Of a stretch of 64,000 nt of DNA, positions 18,714 through 31,400 are shown piece after piece. Origin of the DNA: Bifidobacterium mellis (GTDB lineage: Bacteria; Actinomycetota; Actinomycetes; Actinomycetales; Bifidobacteriaceae); NCBI RefSeq assembly GCF_000967265.1, contig NZ_KQ033885.1, forward strand, positions 124,001 through 188,000. Reading direction: 5' to 3'. The position numbers were made by a program, and so were the translations under genes. Every line of letters starts with the position of its first letter. Within the stretch, counting starts at the first letter, position 1. Below the pieces are notes generated by a model, which was not told the DNA's origin, made no database searches, and saw nothing but the letters and a program-made list of their open reading frames with translations.

Positions 18714-19082
18714 TCAGAGGGGAAGATGGATGCCTTTCCCTGCCAGATTCTCCAAGCATTCCTGCAGATAGGCTGCATCGTGCTCGGGGAAGATGGGATC
18801 TGTCAACGGCACGGCAGTTAAATCCTTGTATGGTGGGCAGTGCCTGCCGCGGTAAAGCGGGTCGTGCCAGGCAGGATCGGGATGATAGCCACGCTCGTGC
18901 ATCGTTGCCATGACTAGAAGATGAAATTGAAAGAGCTTGTACGGGGAGTGGTGGAAGACATAGTCAACGGTGGCATGCCGCCGACCCCAGCCCAGGCCCC
19001 GCAGTGCAGTGATCTCCCGATGCTGGCCCAGCAGCTGCTGTCTGGGAAGCAGTCGGATCAGATCCTGATGCCACAGTCGCAT
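18714..19082 (-). CDS. Pyrimidine dimer DNA glycosylase-like protein (Pyr_excise/TIGR02328 type)
   Basis: 122 residues from ATG 19082, preceded by GAGGGGGCGTC. The N-terminus MRLWHQDLIRLLPRQQLLGQHREITALRG followed by GWGRRHATVDYVF is the signature of the T4 endonuclease V-like family: initial Met removed in related enzymes, conserved LPRxxLLGQHRE, and a YRGR segment near residue 78. Phage enzymes of the family excise UV pyrimidine dimers; the chromosomal TIGR02328 branch is less well characterised. The length fits the family. It is the last gene of the accessory island, ~110 bp downstream of the SDR end on the same strand, and probably acts on DNA in the cytoplasm. Confidence 0.75.
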   Translation of the reverse strand: MRLWHQDLIRLLPRQQLLGQHREITALRGLGWGRRHATVDYVFHHSPYKLFQFHLLVMATMHERGYHPDPAWHDPLYRGRHCPPYKDLTAVPLTDPIFPEHDAAYLQECLENLAGKGIHLPL

Positions 19083-19193
19083 GACGCCCCCTCGTTGGGG
19101 TCATAGATGAACCCCTCCTTCAGCCTAGCCAATTGCATTACTGTGAGGCGGATAAGCGGGGGAGGGGTTGAGGCAATTTCCTACTGCAATTCC

Positions 19194-19934
19194 TTACTGG
19201 GCGATGAATCCGCCATCCACAACGAATTCGGCACCCAGCGCGAATTTGGATTCGTCGCTGGCCAGATAGACACAGATCTCACCGATGTCCTGGGGCTCGC
19301 CGATATGGCCCAGGGGCGTCAGCTTGCTCATCCTGTCCTCAAGGCTCTGGCTGATCAAAGGGGTCTTGATGAATCCAGGATGGACCGAGTTAACGCGAAC
19401 GCCGTAGCCGTTGTTGGCGGAATCCAGGGCGGCGGACTTGGTCAGCAGCCTGGTGCCGCCCTTGCTGGCGTTGTAGGCTCCGGCCCGGCTCAGGCCCACG
19501 AATCCCTCGATGGAGGAAATGTTGATGATGGATCCGCCGCGGCCCTTCATGACCCTCATGCCATGCTTGGTGCCCAGGAAGGTCCCGTTCAGGTTGATGG
19601 CGATGATCTTCTTCCAGTCATCGTAGCTTTCCTCGTCCATAGTGACACCCTTGTCGCCGACGCCGGCATTGTTGACCACGGTGGTCAGCTGGCCCAGCTC
19701 CTTTTCAACGGTGTCGATGGTGGACACCCACTGGTCCTCATCAGTCACGTCCAGGGTGTGGAAGACGACCTGCCCGGGGTGCTCCTGCATGAAGCTGCGG
19801 GAGGCATCGCTCTCCTTGATGTCGGTAAGGGCCACCTTGGCTCCCTCGCGGACGAAGCACTCGGCGATGCCCACGCCCATGCCGCCGGTTCCTCCGGTGA
19901 TGATGGCTACCTTACCTTGTAAACGATCAGTCAT
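19194..19934 (-). CDS. Short-chain dehydrogenase, (R)-specific alcohol dehydrogenase-like
   Basis: 246 residues. ATG 19934 is chosen because AAGGAG lies six bases upstream; the in-frame GTG at 19940 falls inside that site. Rossmann motif TGGTGGMG near residue 12, NNAG near 90, catalytic Ser in INISSIEGFVG near 140 and YNASKGG near 155 (Tyr-x-x-x-Lys) are all present. The C-terminus (ASDESKFALGAEFVVDGG) closely resembles Lactobacillus brevis R-ADH, an NADP-dependent ketone reductase, and an Asp in the first loop may favour NAD. It follows galT by ~60 bp on the same strand and may be the last gene of the galacto-N-biose operon, in the place where bifidobacterial lnp operons often carry galE. 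It does not look like an epimerase. Confidence 0.85.
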   Translation of the reverse strand: MTDRLQGKVAIITGGTGGMGVGIAECFVREGAKVALTDIKESDASRSFMQEHPGQVVFHTLDVTDEDQWVSTIDTVEKELGQLTTVVNNAGVGDKGVTMDEESYDDWKKIIAINLNGTFLGTKHGMRVMKGRGGSIINISSIEGFVGLSRAGAYNASKGGTRLLTKSAALDSANNGYGVRVNSVHPGFIKTPLISQSLEDRMSKLTPLGHIGEPQDIGEICVYLASDESKFALGAEFVVDGGFIAQ

Positions 19935-19993
19935 ATCCACTCCTTTATAGAGATGTGCTGTCGTATTCCATCCTATGGGATGGCATGCCCACG

Positions 19994-24784
<4,791 letters not shown>

Positions 24785-24833
24785 ATATCAACATGCTCCT
24801 TCGCGGATGTATGAATTGGTTGGTGGGTGAGCC

Positions 24834-25739
24834 TCAGCCCTTGACAGAGCCGGCGGCAAGGCCAGCCTGCCAGAACCGCTGCAGGCACAGGAAGAGGATG
24901 ATGACCGGTAGCACGCCCAGCAGGGCCCCCATCATCAGGGCTCCTCTGTCGTTGAAGGTGGGCAGGGAGACCATGCCGTACAGACCCAGGGTCACCGGGT
25001 AGAGCCCTTCGCCGGAGAGCATCATCAATGGCAGCAGGAAGTTGTTCCAGGTGGCCACGAACAGGAAGAGGAAGATGGTCACCATGGCCGGCGCCAGCAG
25101 TCTGAGGACAATGGTGAAGAAGATGCGCGCCTCGCCGGCTCCGTCAATCCTGGCTGCTTCCAGCAGTTCCGTGGGCACTGAACTCTGCGCATATACCCTT
25201 CCCAGGAAGAACCCGAAGGGCGAGACCGAGCAGGGGATGATGATGGACAGCATGGTGTTGTCCAAATGCAGTGCCTGGAAGATGGAGTACTGAGGAATGG
25301 TCATCAGCGCGGCAGGCATGAGCAGGGATGCCATGACGACGGCCATCGCTATGCCCTTCCCGCGGAAGTTGAATTTAGCTGTTCCATAGCCGGCCATGAC
25401 CGAGACGATGGTTCCGATCACTGCGGATACGCCCGAGTAGATCAACGAATTGGCAACCCACTGCCAGAACCTGGCATGTGTCCAGCCCAGCAGCTTGCTG
25501 TAGTTGGTGGCGATGGCGCCGGGCAGGTCCTTGAGGCTCGATGCGAACCAGATGCCATTGCTGCCGATCAACTGGGAAGGCGACTTGGTGGAGGCGATGA
25601 CGGCCCAGTAGATGGGGAAGAGGAAGTAGATCAGGGTGATGATCAGGACGGCCACGGTGATGATCTTGGCCAGGTGGGAGGGGCGCATGGAACGTGGCAG
25701 TTCCTGGGTGGAACCGCTTCTTGAGTGAAAGATGCGCAT
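24834..25739 (-). CDS. Sugar ABC transporter permease, MalG/GltC-like
   Basis: 301 residues with six predicted membrane helices (first at about residues 27-50). The MalG-type EAA loop reads EAARIDGAGEARIFFTIVLRLL near residue 195. It forms the import channel with the permease encoded just upstream; the ATG at 25739 shares one base with that gene's TAA, so translation is coupled. In bifidobacterial lnp clusters this position is gltC. The ATPase is not encoded nearby, so a shared MsmK-like ATPase probably serves it. The gene ends ~50 bp before lnpA. Confidence 0.9.
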   Translation of the reverse strand: MRIFHSRSGSTQELPRSMRPSHLAKIITVAVLIITLIYFLFPIYWAVIASTKSPSQLIGSNGIWFASSLKDLPGAIATNYSKLLGWTHARFWQWVANSLIYSGVSAVIGTIVSVMAGYGTAKFNFRGKGIAMAVVMASLLMPAALMTIPQYSIFQALHLDNTMLSIIIPCSVSPFGFFLGRVYAQSSVPTELLEAARIDGAGEARIFFTIVLRLLAPAMVTIFLFLFVATWNNFLLPLMMLSGEGLYPVTLGLYGMVSLPTFNDRGALMMGALLGVLPVIILFLCLQRFWQAGLAAGSVKG

Positions 25740-26695
25740 TATTCGTTCACCTTCCTTTCAATCCAGGCGTAGAGGAAGGCCAGCACGCCGGCAATCAGGG
25801 CCATGACGATGGCGATGGCCGATGCCGGACCATTGCCCTTGGGGGTCAGGGTTCCACGGGAGGTGTTCATGGCCATCATCATGGGTGTGAAGGAGTTGGA
25901 GATGCCCGGATCGGCTGTCTGCATGACCTGGGGCTCATTGAAGAGCTGGATTGTGCCGATGATGGAGAGCAGCATGGCCAGCAGGGCGGCGCCGCGCACA
26001 TTTGGCAGTTTGATGTGCAGGGCGATCTGCCAGCCGGTGGCCCCGTCTATGCGGGCCGCTTCGTACAAATCATGGGGGATGGCCTGCAGGGCTGCCAGGA
26101 AGATGAGCATGTTGTACCCGGTGAAGGTCCAAGTGGTGATGTTGGCCATGGATGCCAGGACGACCTTGCCGGCGAAGAAGTCTACGGTGATGCCTATGGA
26201 GGATAGGCCCTTGACGATGGGTGAGATCTGCGGATTGTAGAGGAAGACCCAGATGATGGATGCGACCACCCCGGGGATGGCATAAGGCAGGAAGTAGCCT
26301 AGACGGAATGGGGTCACGTGCTTGACCAAGTAGGAATCCAGCACCATGGCCAGGGCCAGGGCGGCGATGATCATGATGGGCACCTGGATCAGGGTATATA
26401 TCAGCACACGGCCGATTCCCGACCAAAAGGCGGCCGAGGTCACCACATACCTGAAGTTGGCCAGACCCACGAATTTATTGACCATGGTTCCGCCCCCGTA
26501 GGCGCCGCCACCCGAGGCGACGTCCTGGAAGAAGCTGGAGTAAATGGCATAGATGATAGGGATGATGAAGACCACGATGAACAGGATGCCGAAGGGGGCC
26601 ATGAAAGCCCAACCCGTGCGTTCGGCACGTTTCACCGCATCCGAGCGTCCCGCCCTGCCTGGTCGGGCAGCTGACGACCGCCGTGTAGCACTCAT
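25739..26695 (-). CDS. Sugar ABC transporter permease, MalF/GltB-like
   Basis: 318 residues. A basic N-terminus (about 28 residues) precedes six predicted membrane helices. The EAA-type loop reads YEAARIDGATGWQIALHIKLPNVRG near residue 210, typical of CUT1-family sugar importers. It pairs with the MalG-type protein for uptake of a disaccharide or oligosaccharide. The gene follows the binding-protein gene, from which it is separated by a strong nested hairpin at 26739-26813 that probably lowers permease expression relative to the binding protein. Confidence 0.9.
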   Translation of the reverse strand: MSATRRSSAARPGRAGRSDAVKRAERTGWAFMAPFGILFIVVFIIPIIYAIYSSFFQDVASGGGAYGGGTMVNKFVGLANFRYVVTSAAFWSGIGRVLIYTLIQVPIMIIAALALAMVLDSYLVKHVTPFRLGYFLPYAIPGVVASIIWVFLYNPQISPIVKGLSSIGITVDFFAGKVVLASMANITTWTFTGYNMLIFLAALQAIPHDLYEAARIDGATGWQIALHIKLPNVRGAALLAMLLSIIGTIQLFNEPQVMQTADPGISNSFTPMMMAMNTSRGTLTPKGNGPASAIAIVMALIAGVLAFLYAWIERKVNE

Positions 26696-26738
26696 TCTGG
26701 GTACACCTGTCCTTGTCTTGAAGAGAAAATGAGATTAC

Positions 26739-26813
26739 GACCGAGCATGTTTGGGACCCGAAACACGTTCACCGGCTTCGGGTCCCAAACCTCGGGAATG
26801 GTTCCGCTCGGTC
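26739..26813 (-). promoter_or_regulatory. Nested intercistronic hairpin between binding protein and permease genes
   Basis: Two nested perfect inverted repeats occupy the gap after the lipoprotein gene. The inner arms are 14 bases (GTTTGGGACCCGAA at 26749-26762 with its complement at 26777-26790). The outer arms are 8 bases (GACCGAGC at 26739-26746 with GCTCGGTC at 26806-26813). On the transcript the structure is followed by a T-rich CATTTTCTC. It should protect the upstream mRNA from 3' exonucleases and/or terminate part of transcription, giving more binding protein than permease, as known for malE-malF. Confidence 0.75.
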
Positions 26814-26826
26814 CTGATGGTGTCGA

Positions 26827-28152
26827 TTACTTGGCGACGGCCAGGCCGTAGTCCTTGAGGGTGGCTATGGAGGTGGTCTGTGCCTGCGAGAAGATGTCAG
26901 CGACTTTGGCCTGCCCGGTGGCAGCCTTGGCGGCAGTTTCTGTCATGGCCGCAGCTACCGAGGAGAAGCCCGGCATGTAGGTGAAGTCGCCCATGTTCTT
27001 GTTGGCGGTGGCGAATTCCTTCATGAGGTCCTGATCGCCGAAGTAGGATGACCAGCTCTCGGGGGTCTTCGCTTCCTCGGTGGTGGCAGCCAGTACCAGA
27101 CCTTGGGAGGTCAGGTCCTTGACTTGGGTGTTGAACCAGTTGAGGAACTCCATGGCCTGTTCAGGATGCTTGCTGCCCTTGAGCACAGCGACGCCGGATC
27201 CGCCGTCCGGGCTGGATTTGCCTGAGTTACCGAACCAGTCTCCCAGCTGGGCTACGCGCCATTCGCCCTTGCCGGTATCGCCCATGGTGTCAACGATGAG
27301 AGGTGCCTCCCAGGCGGAGCCCACAGTACCGATAAGCTGGCCGTTCTTGAGTGAGGCATCGAAAGAGGGGTCCCAGCGTGGATTGGTTGGAGCAGCCTTG
27401 GCGTCCAGCAGCTGCTGATAAACGTCGGCCACCTGCTTGGAGCCGTCGGTCTGGGTGTCCACCACCCAGGCATCGTTCTTTACGGTGTACCAGGGCTTGG
27501 TGGCACCGGCCAGGCCTGGCATCATGTTGCCGGCCTCGTCGGGCTGGTAGGACATGATGTACTTGCCCTGTGCAGCCGTCTTCTTGGCGGTTTCGATCAG
27601 CTCGTCCTTGGAAGTGGGCACTGAAATGCCCAGCTTATCGAATTCGGCCTTGTTGTAGAAGTAGACCAGCGGGCCAGTGTCCTGCGGCAGGCCGAACATC
27701 TTGCCGTCAATGCCCATAAGCTTGTAGGCCCCGGGGGAGAAATTGTCCTTGTACTTGGAGGCTTGGGCACTCACGTCCTCCAGCATGCTCTTGGTGTAGA
27801 CCTCCGGCAGCTCGGCATAGCCCACTTGGGCCAGGTCCGGTGCGTTGCCGGCCTTGACATCGGTCTCCAGCTTCTTGATCATCTCGGCTGACTTGCCGTT
27901 GAACTTGGTTGCCTTGACCTGAATGTTGGGGTGGGACTTGTTCCACCGCGCGACGATGTCATTGACGGGGGTCATGTTCGGTTTGTCCGGTAGCCGATGC
28001 AGGTAGGTGATCTGCACTTTTTCGTCCGACTTGGAAGACTCGCTTTCAGATGAGGACTTTGACGCCCCCGATGAACCACAGCCCGACAGGGCGATGCTCA
28101 GGGCCGCCAGCGACGTCACCGCAGCGAGTAGTCGTTTCCCTTCAGATATCAT
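26827..28152 (-). CDS. Solute-binding lipoprotein of galacto-N-biose/lacto-N-biose type ABC importer
   Basis: 441 residues from ATG 28152, preceded by AAAGGAG. The signal peptide ends in the lipobox LSGC near residue 25, so the protein is lipid-anchored outside the membrane. A Ser/Glu-rich linker and a family-1 extracellular solute-binding domain follow (YLHRLPDKPNMTPVNDIVARW near the start, FGLPQDTGPLVYFYNKAEFDKL near residue 150). It should capture the disaccharide released by GH101 and deliver it to the permease pair. The GLNB specificity is inferred from the lnpA-nahK-galT neighbours (gltA position in known clusters). Alternatives would be other HexNAc-containing oligosaccharides. Confidence 0.88.
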   Translation of the reverse strand: MISEGKRLLAAVTSLAALSIALSGCGSSGASKSSSESESSKSDEKVQITYLHRLPDKPNMTPVNDIVARWNKSHPNIQVKATKFNGKSAEMIKKLETDVKAGNAPDLAQVGYAELPEVYTKSMLEDVSAQASKYKDNFSPGAYKLMGIDGKMFGLPQDTGPLVYFYNKAEFDKLGISVPTSKDELIETAKKTAAQGKYIMSYQPDEAGNMMPGLAGATKPWYTVKNDAWVVDTQTDGSKQVADVYQQLLDAKAAPTNPRWDPSFDASLKNGQLIGTVGSAWEAPLIVDTMGDTGKGEWRVAQLGDWFGNSGKSSPDGGSGVAVLKGSKHPEQAMEFLNWFNTQVKDLTSQGLVLAATTEEAKTPESWSSYFGDQDLMKEFATANKNMGDFTYMPGFSSVAAAMTETAAKAATGQAKVADIFSQAQTTSIATLKDYGLAVAK

Positions 28153-28204
28153 TTCCCGCTCCTTTACGGTAAATGGCCGTCGTCGTCACCAGACGACCAG
28201 TTTC

Positions 28205-28232
28205 AGATTAACACATTAGGTCTAATTGTCAA
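28205..28232 (-). promoter_or_regulatory. Promoter of the import/phosphorylase operon with inverted repeat
   Basis: On the minus strand, TTGACA (28232-28227) is separated by 16 bases from TAATCT (28210-28205), a good sigma-70 promoter ~53 bp before the lipoprotein ATG. The spacer carries ATTAGACCTAAT (28226-28215), an inverted repeat with 5-base arms. A repressor bound there would block RNA polymerase. A ROK-family NagR-like regulator is a plausible candidate from knowledge of bifidobacterial lnp genes, but none is encoded in the window. Confidence 0.6.
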
Positions 28233-28384
28233 CACTATTTACAATTCATGGATCGGTCTTCCTTACCTGGGCACTAAATCAATTCCCCGCCATGGTCTTG
28301 GTTTTGTCGCCTTCATGTAGGTCATGGCTGTCGGTGTTTACTTGTTGATAAATTTGTATCAGCTGTAATTGCATGTTAGAGATA

Positions 28385-28424
28385 CAAAAAGGGGCGGCGG
28401 GGTATAAGGCCTCGCCGTCCCTTT
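28385..28424 (-). terminator. Rho-independent terminator after the GH101 gene
   Basis: On the minus strand, AAAGGGACGGCGAGG pairs, with two mismatches, with CCCCGCCGCCCCTTT across a short CTTATA-containing loop, followed by TTTTTG. It lies ~20 bp after the GH101 stop and separates that gene from the importer operon. Confidence 0.8.
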
Positions 28425-28446
28425 CAGTCAGGGTTATTGTTATTAG

Positions 28447-31400
28447 TTAACTTCGTTTCCCCTGACTGCGCCTGGTCAGGAGGAGACCAGTCGTCAGCCC
28501 GAGCATAACTACGACCAGCAGGGAGGTCACTGCGACGCCTGTCGCCGATAGCCATCCGTCCTGCCCGTGAGCATTGGGATGGGTTGGCTTCTGCAGTATA
28601 TTCCCCTTGCCGCCACCGAGGCCAGAACCATTGCCTGTGCCGGTGATCGGATTCTTTCCGGTATCTGATCCGCTGCCGATACCGCCTATACCGGTTCCGG
28701 GTATGCCGGTTCCGGGTATTGCGGGCTGAAGCTTGGTGATGGCCGTCTGCAGATTGGCGGCGGCCAAGGCCACCTGATAGGCCGTGGCCTGATCGTCGGC
28801 CAACACCTGCTTGGCTGTGGCTAGCTTATCCTGCAAGGTCTTCCAGCTGTCTGGAGTGTAATCCGCCTCCTTGAGTCCTGCAGCCTGATTCACCAGATCC
28901 TGCAGCTCGCCCTTGTCTACAGGTTCCGCCAAGGTCGGCAGGGTGCAATCGGTGGTCAGACGGAGCTCGGCTGCCGATACATAATGGTTGGCTTCCGAGC
29001 TGCTTTGGCCCGTGGTCTCGATTGCGGTCAATCTGACTCTGATCACATTGGATACCGGGGTGAAGGAGATCTTCTGCCAGGTAGTCTGCGTGTCGAAGGT
29101 GCCGGTTATCTCTACCGGCTCCGACTGTCCACTACGGGTCAGAGTGATCTTGTAGCCTTTGATCTTGCCGTTGACCGAATCGCCGCCCGGCCGGGGGAGG
29201 TAACGCAGTCCATTGACAGTGGTGGGCTCTTGCAGGTCGAATTGATACCAGGCTGAGCCGTCCTCAAGGGCGTTTGCACCCCACTTGGTGTGCCAGTAGG
29301 TTGAGGGCTTGCCATCCTGGGCATACTCCTTTGGTCCCTCGACACCGCCGGCATCGGGCTGTTCACTGCCTGCGCTGACTGCATACTTATCCTTGGCTAT
29401 GTCGCAGCCATCGCTTGCTTGCGACCCGGGTGCCGTGGCCATGTAGTCCTCAAGGGCCGTCAGGATTCCGTAGGCATGTGACCAGTCCTTCGGTCCCGAG
29501 CCGTCCTTTTCGATCAGCAGACGGGCCTGATCCACCGTATGCAGGTAGGTCAGCCAAGCCTGGTCGCTGTACTTTGCGCGGCTGTCGTCGAAGCGATCAC
29601 GCACCTGCTTGAGTTTGGCTCGGGCCTCTTCCTGGGTCTTGGACGTGTCTGGAAGCCGCTCGATGCGCAGGTTGTCCAGGACGAAGTCCTGATACCCACC
29701 GAAGTTGGCCGCATCGCCAGATGTGCCCTGGCGGTCGGGTGCCTTGTCGGTCGAGTAGATGCCGAACCAAGAGGAATCCCGAGGTCCGCCAGTCAGCTCG
29801 AATTGGTAGTGGGCCGTAGTGCCCAGGGCTTTCTCCAAGGGTTTCAGCTGGGTGCGGGCCGGGTCGAACTCGCCCTGCCCAATGGCCAGAGCGTAGGAGC
29901 CGGTGGATCCGGCCTGGTAGTCGAAGGAGATTCGGTAGGTGGCTCCGGTCAGGAACCGGGCATTCTGGGGAATGGTCTGGTAGACCAAGGTGTTACGTTC
30001 GGTCAACCCGTTGATCTTGATCGACCAATCTCCTTGCAGCACATCGTCCATCTTCTTGACGTCCCAGCCCGCCTGAGTGTAGGGGGCGTGGAGCTCGGAC
30101 AGATGGACGCGGTTGTCCTCCACACCCTCTGCGCCCGAGACCACAAAGGGCCATATGCCTTGAGCGTTGTGCTCGAAGTCATTGGTCAAGGTCTTCACGC
30201 CGCCATCTGCGTCGGTTTCCAGACCCTGGTACCCGTTCTTCACCAGGCGCAGATTGTCGAAGTAGGCGGATCCCTCACCTTGATGTGAAAGGGTCAGAAT
30301 CGGATTGCCCTGATCCGGTGCTGTGAAGAAGACGTACATGTTCTGGAAGAGGCTGCTGCCATCTACCGTGGCGCAGTTGGTGTTGTGGGGATCGGCCTGC
30401 ACGAAGTTCCTGGCTATGCTGCGCCCAGTGGAGTTGGTGGCCAGCACCTGGTCTCCGTTGCGGACCTCCAGGCGTGTCTGGCCGTCGCTTCGGTTATCCA
30501 CGCCCACATAGAGGGCATAACGTGCACCAGGCTCCAGATCCTTTATGGTCTGTGACGATTCGATTCGGCCATCCAGCTTGAGCATGGGATTGCTGGAAGC
30601 ACTTTTGACGATGGTGGCGCTCCCGGAGCCCTTGGTCTGCCAGTTGTCCTCAAGGCTTTTCTTGCCGCCGTTGAAGCCTGTGTCGACCAAATGGGAACCT
30701 GTGCTCCAGGAAATGTCCGGATTGGCTGAGGCACCGCGATGAACCACGTAGGGAGTTTCCGCTTTGGCGTTCAGAGTGATCTGCCCGTTGACTACGGGTA
30801 TATCCAATGGGTCGGTCTTGCCCTGGTCGCTCAGACGGTAGACCTTGACTGCAGACAGATCGTGCCAGGAGTCGGGCAGGGTCCAGGTGGTCGTGCCGCC
30901 GCGGGTGTTCCAGTGATAAAGCTTCTGGTTACTCACAGACAGTGGCTTGCCTGTCTTCGCGTCCCAGAGCCATGGCAGCAGGTAGGACTCGGTTCCTTGG
31001 CCACTGCCGTCGCCGGGCGAGACCGCTCCCTGCAGGATGGTTCGGCCGTCAAGGGTGATGGTGCGCTCGCGGTAGGCCGATGATGACTGATCGTTGGAAC
31101 CACGGTCGATGATCACTTGGTGACCCAGGTCGTCCTTCAGGATTATCCGCTCCTGGCCGTTGTTGGCTGAAGGATCCTTGGGGGACTGCTGGTCCAGAGG
31201 ATTGTTGACCCAGCGAGTCACCTTGAAGTGCTGGATGAACTTGGTGGACAGATCATGGGTGTAAAGGTTGGCTATGTAGGCATCGTAATCGTTGCGGCCC
31301 TGCCAGCCTTCGAAGTCCTTCATGCTGTAGCCGCCTAGAAGTGGGGCGTTGGCTGCGCCCCCGTAAGCGGGGTAGTCGCCATCCCAGCTATCCTTCTGAT

